Below, in pieces: positions 34,549 through 43,536 of a stretch of 64,000 nt of DNA. The stretch comes from Stutzerimonas stutzeri. GTDB taxonomy: Bacteria > Pseudomonadota > Gammaproteobacteria > Pseudomonadales > Pseudomonadaceae. The DNA is taken from positions 998,443 to 1,062,442 of the forward strand of contig NZ_CP007441.1 in the NCBI RefSeq assembly GCF_000590475.1, read 5' to 3'. A program made the position numbers and the translations under genes. How positions within the stretch are numbered: position 1 is the first letter of the stretch; each line of letters starts with the position of its first letter. The notes under the pieces were generated by a model, which was not told the origin of the DNA, ran no database searches, and saw only the letters and a list, made by a program, of their open reading frames with translations.

Positions 34549-34836
34549 ATGCGTAAAGACAAGAAACAGGTGATCGGCGAAGAGATCAGCGACGAATCGA
34601 TCCGGTTGTTTCTCGAGCCGGAGCCGGCTGACGAAACACCGCCCTCGCTGCACAAGCTGATCAAGGCTTATCGAGGTTTGCGAGTCGATGATTTCGAGCG
34701 TTTTCTGGGATTCTTTGTCGAAGCCGGATACGACCTGAGCGCGAAAGATGCCAACGGGAGCGATTTCGTTGCGCTGGTTGCTGACCAGCGTCAGGCCGAG
34801 CCCTATATCGAACTGATCAAGGCCGCTCGCGGCTGA
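34549..34836 (+). CDS. PA4642-like conserved protein
   Basis: This 95-residue soluble protein matches the pseudomonad family represented by PA4642: MRKDKKQVIGEEISD, TPPSLHKLIKAYRGLRVDDFERFL, GYDLSAKDANG. The fold appears helical; no catalytic motif is seen. In P. aeruginosa it also lies next to the malate:quinone oxidoreductase gene, as here. The ATG at 34549 follows CGGAGAAACC; an upstream frame from 34489 adds Arg-rich unrelated residues. Function unknown. Confidence 0.82.
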   Translation: MRKDKKQVIGEEISDESIRLFLEPEPADETPPSLHKLIKAYRGLRVDDFERFLGFFVEAGYDLSAKDANGSDFVALVADQRQAEPYIELIKAARG

Positions 34837-35159
34837 TTCATCGCTCCGGCGGAGCGTCTACCGAGGCGCGCTGCCCGTTGGACTGGCTGAGCAACCGACA
34901 GCCGCAATCGATTTTCTCGCTGCATGCGTCTCGTAGAGCCAGGCCTGTCGCCATGCTCCGGGAAGCAGCGGAGCGAGAGGGAGGAGGCCAAAAGCCGTTC
35001 TCCCGACAGCGGACAGCTACCCTGAGGTGGCTGTCTTCGGGCACAAGCCCGAGCAGCGGTATGAAACTTACTCCGTTTCTAGCCGCCTGGCTGGTGGTTC
35101 TACACGATCGCGTACTGCGGTCGTGACAGTTTAATGCTGTGATTCTGGAGAACGCGTTA
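34837..35159. other. Gene-free region before mqo
   Basis: This 323-bp gap has a short hairpin right after the upstream gene (CGCTCCGGCGGAGCG at about 34843-34857) that may end it. It must also contain the mqo promoter, but no clear box was found. No gene is supported. Confidence 0.6.
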
Positions 35160-36650
35160 ATGACGCAACACGATAGCGAAGCCGTGGATTTGGTACTGGT
35201 GGGAGCCGGTATCATGAGTGCGACTCTGGCAGTACTGCTCAAGGAACTCGATCCCGACATCAAGCTGGAAATCGTCGAACTGCAGGAGTCCGGGGCCGTC
35301 GAGAGCTCGAATCCCTGGAACAACGCCGGCACTGGCCACGCTGGGCTGTGTGAGTTGAACTACACACCGGACAATAAAGACGGCCCGATCGATATCAAGA
35401 AAGCCGTCACCATCAATACCCAGTTCGAGGTTTCCAAGCAGTTCTGGGCCTACCTGACGGGTCGTGAAGGTTTCGGCAGCCCCCGTGACTTCCTCAACGT
35501 CGTGCCGCATCTGAGCTTCGTCCGCGGTGCCAAGAACATCGACTTCCTTAAGCGCCGCTTCGACGCGCTGAAAACCCATCATGCCTTCGAAAACATGGTC
35601 TACACCGAAGACCGTGCCACGATGGAAGAGTGGATGCCGTTGATGATGCCGGGCCGTCCGGTCGACGAGCCGATTGCTGCGACCCGCGCGCTGAACGGCA
35701 CTGACGTCAACTTCGGTGAACTGACTCGGCAGATGCTGGAATATCTCGCGGCCAAGCCGGGCGTGAAGATGTCCTATTTCCAAAAAGTCACCGGCCTCGA
35801 GCGCAACGGCAAGGGCTGGCGCGTGGAAATCAAGAACACGCGTGACGGTAGCAGCCGTGAGCTGGATACCGGCTTCGTCTTTCTCGGCGCGGGTGGCGGA
35901 GCGCTGCCGCTGCTGCAGATGTCCGATATCGAAGAAGGCAAAGGCTACGGCGGATTTCCGGTCAGCGGCCAATGGCTGCGCTGCGACAATCCGGAAATCG
36001 TCAAGCAACATCAGGCAAAGGTCTACAGCCTGGCGGCCGTGGGTGCGCCACCGATGTCCGTTCCGCATCTGGATACGCGCGTCGTGGACGGCAACAAATC
36101 GCTGCTGTTCGGACCCTATGCCGGCTTCACCACCAAATTCCTCAAGTATGGGTCGCCGCTCGACCTGCCGTTGTCGATCCGCCCGAGCAATATCAAGCCG
36201 ATGCTGGCCGTCGCGCGCGACAACATGGACCTGACTCGCTACCTGATCAAGGAGGTCCGGCAATCCATGGAGGACCGCCTGGACACGCTGCGTGGTTTCT
36301 ACCCGGAAGCCAAGGCCGAAGATTGGCGTCTGGAGGTGGCGGGTCAGCGCGTGCAGATCATTAAGAAGGATCCCAAAAAAGGCGGCATCCTGCAGTTCGG
36401 CACCGAGCTGGTAGCGGCGCGGGACGGCTCCATCGCTGCCCTGCTAGGGGCCTCTCCGGGCGCTTCGGTCACCGTATCGATCATGCTCGACCTGATCGAT
36501 CGATGCTTCCCGGAACAGGCGAAAAGCGAAGCCTGGAGTCGCAAACTTGGCGAAATCTTCCCGGCCCGCGAAAAAGTTCTGGAAACAGACGCGGTGGCAT
36601 ACCGTGAAGTTGCTGCCATGGTCGATAAGCGTCTGGGCCTGGCTGACTGA
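35160..36650 (+). CDS. mqo: Malate:quinone oxidoreductase
   Basis: Mqo is a membrane-associated FAD enzyme that oxidises malate to oxaloacetate and passes electrons to ubiquinone; it replaces or supplements NAD malate dehydrogenase in the TCA cycle of pseudomonads. The 496-residue protein starts with the FAD motif DLVLVGAGIMSATL, followed by NPWNNAGTGHAGLCELNYTP, FGPYAGF and GASPGASVTVSIML at the C-terminus. The ATG at 35160 lies ten bases after TCTGGAG; an earlier frame from 35139 is less likely. A strong terminator follows. Confidence 0.97.
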   Translation: MTQHDSEAVDLVLVGAGIMSATLAVLLKELDPDIKLEIVELQESGAVESSNPWNNAGTGHAGLCELNYTPDNKDGPIDIKKAVTINTQFEVSKQFWAYLTGREGFGSPRDFLNVVPHLSFVRGAKNIDFLKRRFDALKTHHAFENMVYTEDRATMEEWMPLMMPGRPVDEPIAATRALNGTDVNFGELTRQMLEYLAAKPGVKMSYFQKVTGLERNGKGWRVEIKNTRDGSSRELDTGFVFLGAGGGALPLLQMSDIEEGKGYGGFPVSGQWLRCDNPEIVKQHQAKVYSLAAVGAPPMSVPHLDTRVVDGNKSLLFGPYAGFTTKFLKYGSPLDLPLSIRPSNIKPMLAVARDNMDLTRYLIKEVRQSMEDRLDTLRGFYPEAKAEDWRLEVAGQRVQIIKKDPKKGGILQFGTELVAARDGSIAALLGASPGASVTVSIMLDLIDRCFPEQAKSEAWSRKLGEIFPAREKVLETDAVAYREVAAMVDKRLGLAD

Positions 36651-36674
36651 GCACTGCGTTCGACGTTGCCCGAT

Positions 36675-36707
36675 GCCGCGCTGCTTTCACTGGCAGCGCG
36701 GCTTTTT
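36675..36707 (+). terminator. Terminator after mqo
   Basis: GCCGCGCTGC / GCAGCGCGGC is a perfect 10-bp stem with TTTCACTG in the loop and TTTTT after it. Confidence 0.92.
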
Positions 36708-36710
36708 CGT

Positions 36711-36917
36711 TCATGGGGCGAGCGAAACGCCGGGTTTTAGCGCCGCCTGCGGCAACGACTGACCGATCCATCCAAGGCGTATTTCCATTACTTCGAACCA
36801 AAGTTCGCCGTGCGGGCGTTGGGTGGACGTCAACAGCATACGGCAGCGCTGCTGGTCATCGATTAAGGCGTAATGGCGTCGTGTCGGACGCCTGAACAGG
36901 GCGGTCAGCAGGGTCAT
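36711..36917 (-). CDS. Small conserved hypothetical protein
   Basis: This 68-residue ORF starts MTLLTALFRRPTRRHYALID, with CRMLLTS and ELWFEVMEIRLGWIGQ later. The ATG at 36917 has an AGGA ten bases upstream. The mix of Arg, aromatic and hydrophobic residues is non-random. It converges on mqo and its stop is just beyond the mqo terminator. No function can be proposed. Confidence 0.55.
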   Translation of the reverse strand: MTLLTALFRRPTRRHYALIDDQQRCRMLLTSTQRPHGELWFEVMEIRLGWIGQSLPQAALKPGVSLAP

Positions 36918-37081
36918 GAAGTGGCTTCCTGAGGGCTTCGGCGCTTTATCGCACTCTGGCGTTACCGTTCGATGAACGCAGCCTTGTCGTGGCAAAGCGG
37001 GTCTTTTACGCATCCGCTGTCAGGCCGTTGCAAGGCTGGTTATACTCCGCGGCATTCATCCCTTATCTGGAGAAAGACAGC

Positions 37082-37666
37082 ATGCTGAAACGCCTGTTGT
37101 TCAGTCTTGCCGCCGCCTCGGCGCTGGCTCTGGCTGGTTGCGCACACAGCCCGCAACAGCTCGACCCGACCCCTAAGATCACCGGCACCATCAACCCCGT
37201 TGGGCAAGGGCAGCCGGTATCGGTGCGAGTCGTGGATGGTCGCCCCTCTTCGACGCTGGGTACCCGCGGTGGTCTGTATCCAGAAACCAGCGCCGTGATC
37301 GTGCCAAAGGAAAAGGTTATTCCCAAGCTTCAGGCAGAGGCCGAAGCGGCGGTACGCCTGCTTGGCTTCACACCGTCGCCCAATGCCTATAACGCTCCTC
37401 AGTTGACCCTGACGTTGGCCGAGCTGAAATACCAGTCGCCGAAGGAAGGGCTCTATGTGACCGAGGCGACCATCGGCGCAACCTTCCGCGTCGAGGTACA
37501 GAACGGTGGCCGCCGTTACACCGGCCGCTATGGCGCCTCACTGGATCAGCGTTTCGGTATGGCACCGAACGAGCAGACCAACACCAAGTTGGTCAGCGAA
37601 GTATTGAGCGATGCGTTGAGCCGCGCATTCCGCGACCAGAACATTGGGCAGGTACTGTCCCAGTAA
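37082..37666 (+). CDS. YajG family lipoprotein
   Basis: The 194-residue product has a lipoprotein signal peptide ending in the lipobox LAGC (Cys 19) and matches YajG: VVDGRPSSTLGTRGG, IPKLQAEAEAAVRLLGF, LTLAELKY, TGRYGASLDQRF, LVSEVLSDALSRAFRD. YajG-type lipoproteins lie in the outer membrane; function is unknown, though the enteric gene is beside ampG. The ATG at 37082 follows GGAGAAAGAC. Confidence 0.9.
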   Translation: MLKRLLFSLAAASALALAGCAHSPQQLDPTPKITGTINPVGQGQPVSVRVVDGRPSSTLGTRGGLYPETSAVIVPKEKVIPKLQAEAEAAVRLLGFTPSPNAYNAPQLTLTLAELKYQSPKEGLYVTEATIGATFRVEVQNGGRRYTGRYGASLDQRFGMAPNEQTNTKLVSEVLSDALSRAFRDQNIGQVLSQ

Positions 37667-37694
37667 TAAGCGCTTGGCCGGTCGATCCTGCCCC

Positions 37695-37729
37695 ACAAAA
37701 AAACCCGCATCTCGATGCGGGTTTTTTGT
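37695..37729. terminator. Terminator after the YajG gene
   Basis: ACAAAAAAACCCGCAT / ATGCGGGTTTTTTGT forms a long perfect stem on a CTCG loop with T-runs in both directions. Confidence 0.92.
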
Positions 37730-37833
37730 TTCGACGCCCTCCGTGACAGGCTTCGAAGATGCAATGCGCAGGAGCCAAGCGTTGCCGTCACGGATGCTTA
37801 GTTGCCAAAGCGAGTAAAAGATCGAGCGCAAAA

Positions 37834-37868
37834 AAAACGCCCCGGCAGCGCACTGCTCGGGGCGTTTT
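37834..37868 (-). terminator. Terminator of the DUF1329 gene
   Basis: AAAACGCCCCG / CGGGGCGTTTT is an 11-bp perfect stem, 30 bases after the DUF1329 stop and flanked by a run of As that reads as Us in the minus direction. Confidence 0.9.
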
Positions 37869-37897
37869 CATGAGCGGCAGGACCGCAAGTGCTCGGA

Positions 37898-39274
37898 TCA
37901 GCGCACGCCGGAATTGCGCAGTGCAGCGGGAGTGTACTGATTGGAGTTGGCTTCGTAGTTATAAACGTACGGGTTCTTCTCCTCGTTCTTCATGCCCATC
38001 ACCAGGTAGCGACCGGAAACCAGGTCGTACAGGGTTTCCATCGAATACAGCGGTACCTGCACATTGAAGAAGTACTGTGAGTGAGCCTCGGCGACGCGCC
38101 ACAGGGTATTGCGGCCGTCGTAGTGGTCGATCACCGCAGCCTGCCAGGTGTCCTCGTCGATGAAGAAATGGCGCTTGGCGTAGATGTGGCGCTCGCCGCT
38201 CTTCAAGGTTGCTTCGACTTCCCACACGCGGTGCAGCTCGTAGCGGGTCAGGTCCTGATTGATGTGGCCAGCCTGGATGATGTCGTCATATTTAAGTTTC
38301 GGCGAATCCAGGCGGTAGGAGTTGTAGGGTATGTACATCTCCTTCTTGCCCACCAGCTTCCAGTCGTAGCGGTCCGGTGCGCCGTTGAACATGTCCAGGT
38401 TGTCGGCGGTACGCAGACCGTCGGCCGCGGTGCCGGGGCCGTCATAAGCAACTTGCGGGGCACGACGCACACGGCGCTGGCCGGCGTTATAGATCCATGC
38501 CATGCGGGGTTCTTTCACCTGATCCAGGGTTTCGTGCACCAGCAGGACGTTACCGGCCAGTCGCGACGGTTCGGTGACTTGTTGTTTGAAGTAGAAGAGG
38601 ATGTTGCCGTGCTTCTCCGGGTTGTAGTCGCGCAAGGTGTCGGTATAGACCACTTCGTCGACGAATTTGACCAGGTTGTAGCTGCCATTCACCTGAGGCG
38701 TAGCCTGCGCTACGACGCGACGGGCCGAGCCGCCCCGGTAGCGGGTGATATGGTTCCAAGCCACTTCCAGGCCATTTTGAGGAATCGGGAAGGCGATTGC
38801 GGTATCGAAGCCTTCCAGGCCGTTTCCGCCGCGGACCAGCTTGGTCTGGGTCGCGTTCTTCTTTGCCGCGTCGTAGATCCGTTGCGGTACTGCAGCGCTA
38901 CGGTGGGTTTCGAAAACCGGCAGGCGATAGGTGTCGGGGTAGCGCTTGAGCATGGCGATCTGGCCAGGGCTCAGGTTGTCTTTGTATTGCTCGACGTTTT
39001 GCGCCGTGATGGTGAACTTCGGCTTGTCGTTCGGATACGGGTCACCAACGAAGCCATCGGCGCTGACGGCTGCGGCATCCTGTGACAGGCCTCCTGTCCA
39101 GGCTGGAATAGTGCCGGCGGCGTTGCCGGCTTTTTCTGCACCGATCGGCGTCAGGGTGTCACCCAGCTTGGCGGCCTCCGATTCGGATACCGCCGCCATG
39201 GCTCCGCTTGCCAGCAGGGCGCTTGCCAGCAAAGAGAGTGTGAGGGCCCCCGTCTTTAACGTGTTCTTATTCAT
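37898..39274 (-). CDS. DUF1329 outer-membrane-associated protein
   Basis: The 458-residue protein has a signal peptide (cleavage after AMAA) and the DUF1329 body found across Pseudomonas, often next to DUF1302 proteins and RND exporters. Here no DUF1302 partner is present. Visible family marks are PNDKPKFTI, YKDNLSPGQIAMLKRYPDTY, YFKQQVTEPSRLAGNVLLVHE, and the beta-rich C-terminal half with KRHFFIDEDTW. The fold is thought to resemble LolB/LolA-like lipid carriers, and members respond to unusual carbon sources; that is family knowledge, not seen here. Confidence 0.88.
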   Translation of the reverse strand: MNKNTLKTGALTLSLLASALLASGAMAAVSESEAAKLGDTLTPIGAEKAGNAAGTIPAWTGGLSQDAAAVSADGFVGDPYPNDKPKFTITAQNVEQYKDNLSPGQIAMLKRYPDTYRLPVFETHRSAAVPQRIYDAAKKNATQTKLVRGGNGLEGFDTAIAFPIPQNGLEVAWNHITRYRGGSARRVVAQATPQVNGSYNLVKFVDEVVYTDTLRDYNPEKHGNILFYFKQQVTEPSRLAGNVLLVHETLDQVKEPRMAWIYNAGQRRVRRAPQVAYDGPGTAADGLRTADNLDMFNGAPDRYDWKLVGKKEMYIPYNSYRLDSPKLKYDDIIQAGHINQDLTRYELHRVWEVEATLKSGERHIYAKRHFFIDEDTWQAAVIDHYDGRNTLWRVAEAHSQYFFNVQVPLYSMETLYDLVSGRYLVMGMKNEEKNPYVYNYEANSNQYTPAALRNSGVR

Positions 39275-39706
39275 TGTTAGTCCTGTTGATTCTGGGTAAC
39301 TGATTTCCTGCGAGGGATGCCGTAAGCGCGGCGTTCGCAGGTGGCGACCTCCACGAAAGAAGCGGCGGACCCTTGAAGGCCCGGTAAGTGGCGTCAGGGA
39401 CGCAGCGACTTACAAGTTGCCATTCGCTCGACTCCGTGGCAGTCCCGCCTGGTTGCTCAATTCAGGCGCACGCTCTATTCCGGTTGTCCGAGACGAGATG
39501 AGGGTGTAGCTGGGGAGGACTATAAGTCAACAATCGAGGCGGGGCCTATCTGCATAAATGGCGCAAATACCCGGCAAATTGCCATCGCTCGGTTACGTTT
39601 CGCTTTGTCGGAAATGGCTGAACCAGCGGTTGCGCTTCGGTAGACTCCGCAGCCGCAATGACGCTCGATACCGGGCCAGCATTTCTTGGTGTTCGTGGAG
39701 GTTCGG
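39275..39706. other. Gene-free region upstream of DUF1329 gene
   Basis: This 432-bp divergent spacer holds an imperfect hairpin at 39384-39413 (GTAAGT...GCGTC / GACGC...ACTTAC). It should also carry promoters for both flanking genes. I see no gene and no recognisable operator. Confidence 0.6.
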
Positions 39707-39985
39707 TTGTTACTGAATATCGACTTTTCGGGGCTATCCGGTCTCGCCACTCTGCTTAATTCGATGGCGTTGCTAATCGCCCTCAGTGGCGGCTGGTTGC
39801 TGGTGGCGACACGCTGGCGTCGTCAGCTCGCGGCTAATGCGGCGTCTCTTGCCGGTATCAGCCCATCGTCTGATAGGCAGCTCAGCGCGGCGGGAACCCA
39901 ACGCATCGACCGGTTCTTCTATGGTTTCGCTTTCAGCAGCCTGGCGCTGGCCTGGCTGCTTTCTGCACTTACCCGACTGGCGTAA
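39707..39985 (+). CDS. Small membrane protein, unknown
   Basis: The 92-residue product has two membrane helices (about 12-34 and 70-90) separated by a basic loop, RWRRQLAANAASLAG, with RIDRFFYGFAFSSLALAWLL at the end. I take the TTG at 39707 as start because GGAGG lies five bases before it; ATG starts are absent there. Function unknown. Confidence 0.6.
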   Translation: MLLNIDFSGLSGLATLLNSMALLIALSGGWLLVATRWRRQLAANAASLAGISPSSDRQLSAAGTQRIDRFFYGFAFSSLALAWLLSALTRLA

Positions 39986-40009
39986 AGCCAGACGGGTGTC
40001 ACCTGGCGT

Positions 40010-41176
40010 TTAGAGGCTCAAGCCTGCCTTCAGCCTGTACTGATTGCGTACCGGTGTGGCGTATTGCTGGATCAGGTAAGGCTGTTGGACGCTTGGGCAT
40101 GCCGCCAGGCGCTTGCTCCATTCGGCCTCGGCGCGAGCGATTTCTTCGCGGCTGAACAGTTCGCCGAGCTCGGGTATCGACAGCGCCGAATCGCATCCGT
40201 CCCAAATCCGATACGCCAGATAATTCACCGGAAACAGGCGGTAGTCGCAGAGAATCTGCTGGTCGATGGCGATCGCCAGTTGCTTGGCATCGCTCGGGAC
40301 ATCGGTGATCGGCGTGCCGAAGCTGACGTGCACGCGGCCTTTGTAGCCGGTGATACCCAGTGCAATGCTGGTGTCATCCTCACCCGGTGCCTTGGTGTAG
40401 GTACCGGTGGTGGCGCGGATATAGAGCTCGCGGGCCTTGGCCTGATCGCAGGGATCGTACTCATAGCTGATCGAGACCGGAGTGGGGCGCAGGGCCGCCA
40501 TGACGTCGTCAAAAGGTTCGTCCTTGCGGCTCATGTGCAGCATCTTGAGGATGGCCGAGTCGGTGCGGTCGTCGCCGTCTTTGGCTCGCCCTTCGGCCTG
40601 AGCAATCCAGATCGACTCGCCGTCATTGCGAATCGAATGATTGATGTAGGCGGAAAGCACTTGGTAGGCCGCGAGCTTCTCACGTCGGCCGGTCACCGAG
40701 CGGCGTACGATGAAGCTCTTGTTCAGCCGCATCAGGTCGCTGACGAAGGGGCGTTGCAGTAGGTTGTCGCCAATGGCGATGCGCGGTGTGCGCATCTTGG
40801 CCTGAAACACCGCGTAGTTGACGAAAGCCGGATCCATCACAATGTCACGGTGGTTGGCCAGAAACAGATAGGCGCAGCCCGGCTGGATTTTTTCCAGTCC
40901 GGAATAAGTGATGCCATCTGTGGCGCGCTCGATAGTGCGGTCGAGGTACATCTCGATCCGCGCCTGCAGCGTGTCGACCGAATGGATGCTGGCGAACTCG
41001 CGCCGCAGGCGCTGCGCTATAAGGGGTTTCAACATCCAGCCCATCGGGCCGGCCAGGCGCGGAAAACGGAAGTGCGCCAGAATATCGAGGAACTCCCGGT
41101 CGGCGAACAGTCGCGCCATCACGGCAGGGACTTCTGCGTCGGCATAGGGTCGGATGGCTTCGAATTCGTCCATCAT
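40010..41176 (-). CDS. PlsC-like acyltransferase
   Basis: This 388-residue protein matches the glycerophosphate acyltransferase domain family. The putative active site is FLANHRDIVMDPAF (about residues 107-120), where the His-to-Asp spacing is five residues (H-x5-D) and not the usual four. Later motifs fit substrate binding: RSVTGRREK, IWIAQAEGRAKDGDDRTD (the usual EGTRS-type block) and VSISYEYDPCD. It is likely cytoplasmic or peripheral, since no clear membrane helix is seen. The exact acyl acceptor is unknown. Confidence 0.82.
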   Translation of the reverse strand: MMDEFEAIRPYADAEVPAVMARLFADREFLDILAHFRFPRLAGPMGWMLKPLIAQRLRREFASIHSVDTLQARIEMYLDRTIERATDGITYSGLEKIQPGCAYLFLANHRDIVMDPAFVNYAVFQAKMRTPRIAIGDNLLQRPFVSDLMRLNKSFIVRRSVTGRREKLAAYQVLSAYINHSIRNDGESIWIAQAEGRAKDGDDRTDSAILKMLHMSRKDEPFDDVMAALRPTPVSISYEYDPCDQAKARELYIRATTGTYTKAPGEDDTSIALGITGYKGRVHVSFGTPITDVPSDAKQLAIAIDQQILCDYRLFPVNYLAYRIWDGCDSALSIPELGELFSREEIARAEAEWSKRLAACPSVQQPYLIQQYATPVRNQYRLKAGLSL

Positions 41177-41425
41177 GCTCTCTGTAAAGGAAACAACTGA
41201 ATGACCCCACTCATATCGGAGTCGAAATTAGGGTCTGTTGAGGTTTCGACGCGGTCTCGGCGCAAGCGCTGGACAGGGCGCGAGTCGTCCGGTTGGGGCA
41301 TTCGCAACATGCGGCGAGTCATACCACTATGCTTCAAGCAGGTCCGCCTTCGGGAGGCAACACGCCGGACGCATTCTCATCAGACTGAACGGCGATTATA
41401 GCGGCAAGTCAGGCAGGAGACGCTG

Positions 41426-41608
41426 ATGCTGGAATCACAGGATTACCAATGCCCCTATTGCGGCGAAGCAGTGGACGCACTGCTTGATCTGAGTGGCGGG
41501 GATCAGCGTTACATCGAGGATTGTCCGGTCTGTTGCCGGCCGATCACTTTCGACCTGCGGACCGACGGGACCGACTGGCAGCTTGATGTGCTGCGGGAGG
41601 ATGAGTAG
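41426..41608 (+). CDS. CPXCG-motif cysteine-rich protein
   Basis: This 60-residue protein has two cysteine pairs, YQCPYCGEAVD and EDCPVCCRPI, that should bind zinc as a small ribbon. It is a conserved pseudomonad family of unknown role. The ATG follows AGGAGACGCTG. The next gene starts directly after its stop, so the two form an operon. Confidence 0.88.
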   Translation: MLESQDYQCPYCGEAVDALLDLSGGDQRYIEDCPVCCRPITFDLRTDGTDWQLDVLREDE

Positions 41609-41869
41609 GTGCAGCGCGTTTACGAACCTCGTGATCTGCTCGAAGCGGAAATGCTGCGCGGCATGTTGACCGCCGAAGGTGTTGAGGTGTTTTTGAGCGG
41701 GCGGCACCTGATCGGTGCTGTGGGCGAATTGCCGGCGGCCGGTCTGCTCGGATTGATGGTTGACGATGAGCAGGCCGAGCGCGCACGTCAGCTGATCGCT
41801 GAGTACAATGGCGCCGAGCTGCTGCCGGGTGACGAGCCGGAAAGCTATCCCGGCGAGCTCATCTGTTGA
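41609..41869 (+). CDS. DUF2007 family small protein
   Basis: The 86-residue protein begins at a GTG immediately after the stop of the zinc-ribbon gene. The DUF2007 domain (putative signal-transducing protein) is visible in VYEPRDLLEAEMLRGMLTAEGVEVFLSGRHL and GLLGLMVDDEQAERARQLI, a ferredoxin-like pattern. Role unknown; tight coupling suggests it works with its neighbour. Confidence 0.85.
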   Translation: MQRVYEPRDLLEAEMLRGMLTAEGVEVFLSGRHLIGAVGELPAAGLLGLMVDDEQAERARQLIAEYNGAELLPGDEPESYPGELIC

Positions 41870-41942
41870 CTCAGGCCGAATGAATGGCCGCAGTCCGCGC
41901 CGATAAGCCGGCGTCCTTTGTCCTCCAACGAGTCCTGTTTCC

Positions 41943-42563
41943 ATGTGTGGCCGCTACGCCCTGTTTCGCTGGAGTCCGGCCTTTGCCGCGCTGCCCGGTT
42001 TCCCCGCCGACCAACAACCGCACTGGAGCCTGGCGCCCGGTGCGTCGGTTTTGCTGCTGCGGCAGATCGACGACGAACTGCAGCTCGACAGCGTACGGTG
42101 GGGACTGACCCCCGCCTGGCTGACCGATTTCACCCGGACGCCGGCACAGGCGCGGGCAGAAACGTTAGCCGAGCAGCCGATGTTTCGCGACGCCTATCGC
42201 TTGCGCCGGGGCGTGCTGCCAGCCAACGGCTTTTACGAATGGCGCGGCACCGCGCGCAAGCGGCCCTACTGGATGACCGGAGAAGATTCGCTGATCTATT
42301 TCGCGGCGATCTGGGAAGCCTATCCGGTGCAGGGTCATACCTATCTCAGTGCGGCTGTGGTGACGCTGCCCGCAGCGAATCAGCGGCGCCCATTGATGCT
42401 GGATCAGGCTGCGATGACCGCCTGGCTCGATCCCCAGACCACGCCTGAAGCACTGCGGTTACTGCTGGCTGCACCGCAGCCGGCGTTACGCGAGCGGCCC
42501 CTGGCGACTTTGGTCAATGACCCTAAGCTGGATGCTCCGGAGTGCCTGACACCAGTGAACTAG
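41943..42563 (+). CDS. SRAP/HMCES-like protein with altered active site
   Basis: The 206-residue protein is in the SOS response-associated peptidase family (YedK/HMCES), which crosslinks to abasic sites in single-stranded DNA through Cys2. It starts MCGRY, so Cys2 is kept, and Glu99 in NGFYEW is kept. However, the usual Asn before ARAET is Gln69. The region that normally holds the catalytic His (HxRMP) reads AANQRRPLML, several residues shorter and without His. The protein may bind DNA but react differently. It lies 73 bases after the DUF2007 gene. Confidence 0.85.
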   Translation: MCGRYALFRWSPAFAALPGFPADQQPHWSLAPGASVLLLRQIDDELQLDSVRWGLTPAWLTDFTRTPAQARAETLAEQPMFRDAYRLRRGVLPANGFYEWRGTARKRPYWMTGEDSLIYFAAIWEAYPVQGHTYLSAAVVTLPAANQRRPLMLDQAAMTAWLDPQTTPEALRLLLAAPQPALRERPLATLVNDPKLDAPECLTPVN

Positions 42564-42702
42564 CCACGGGCCAGGTACATTGAGTGGGAGCGGCGTTGGG
42601 CGCTGCCGCCGAGGGCGTGGCCTGGGTGGCAGCGTCAGCAGTCGGTTGCTCGGTCGCCGGGCTCGCTCTAGCATACGGCGCAGAATCCATGGGAGACGCG
42701 AC

Positions 42703-43512
42703 ATGCTCAAGCGGCATCCATTAGCTCTTTTTCTGGCGGCCTCCGTGCTCGCCGGTTGTCAGGCCGTCAATACAACCAGTGGCGGTGCGGTCGGGGTCGA
42801 TCGTAAACAGTACATGTTCAGCATGTTATCGACCGAACAGGTCAACCAGATGTATGCCCAGTCTTATCAACAGACCCTGAGTGAAGCCTCCCAGAAAGGC
42901 ATGCTCGAAAAAAGCAGCGCAGTCAGCAAGCGCGTCAATGCCATTGCCCAGCGGCTGATCGCCGAAGTGCCTGCGTTCCGCGCGGATGCGGCGCAATGGG
43001 ACTGGGAGGTCAATGTGATCGACAGCCCGGAACTGAACGCCAACTGCGGCCCGGGCGGCAAGATCATCTTCTATACCGGGCTGATCGAAAAACTGAAGCT
43101 GACCGACGACGAAATTGCTGCGGTGATGGGCCATGAAATTGCCCACGCGCTGCGTGAGCACGGCCGCGAGGCGATGTCCAAAGCCTACGGCGTGCAAATG
43201 GCGACACAGATCGGTTCGGCCTTTGGGGTTGGCGATGGCAGTCTGCAGCTCGCCAACATGGGCGTCGAATACCTGATGACGTTGCCCAATAGTCGCAGCA
43301 ACGAAAACGAGGCCGATCTGATCGGGTTGGAATTGGCGGCGCGCGCTGGTTACAACCCGAACGCGGCGGTCAGTCTATGGCAGAAGATGGCGGCCGAAGG
43401 CGGTTCGGCACCGCCGGAATTCCTCAGCACGCACCCGTCTTCGAGCAGTCGTACTCAGGCGCTGCAGCAGAATATTCCGAAGGTGATGCCGCTGTACCAG
43501 CAGCGACGCTAA
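42703..43512 (+). CDS. M48-family metalloprotease lipoprotein
   Basis: The 269-residue product has a lipoprotein signal peptide with lipobox LAGC (Cys 19) and an M48 peptidase domain with the zinc motif HEIAHALREHGRE (about residues 146-158) and the third ligand in NEADLIGLELAARAG. It resembles LoiP/YcaL, outer-membrane proteases of envelope quality control that work with BepA. THPSSSSR near the end is the typical M48 tail. The ATG at 42703 gives the proper signal peptide; a frame from 42580 is spurious. Confidence 0.93.
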   Translation: MLKRHPLALFLAASVLAGCQAVNTTSGGAVGVDRKQYMFSMLSTEQVNQMYAQSYQQTLSEASQKGMLEKSSAVSKRVNAIAQRLIAEVPAFRADAAQWDWEVNVIDSPELNANCGPGGKIIFYTGLIEKLKLTDDEIAAVMGHEIAHALREHGREAMSKAYGVQMATQIGSAFGVGDGSLQLANMGVEYLMTLPNSRSNENEADLIGLELAARAGYNPNAAVSLWQKMAAEGGSAPPEFLSTHPSSSSRTQALQQNIPKVMPLYQQRR

Positions 43513-43536
43513 GGCCTGCAGCTGCCATCGCACGGG

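Noticed and set aside
36989..37081. Extended N-terminus for the YajG gene
   Set aside because: The extension reads through promoter-like DNA and would bury the lipoprotein signal peptide that begins at 37082.
39520..39750. A 76-codon minus-strand frame upstream of the DUF1329 gene
   Set aside because: It overlaps the start of the small plus-strand membrane protein, lacks a Shine-Dalgarno and has no recognisable motif.
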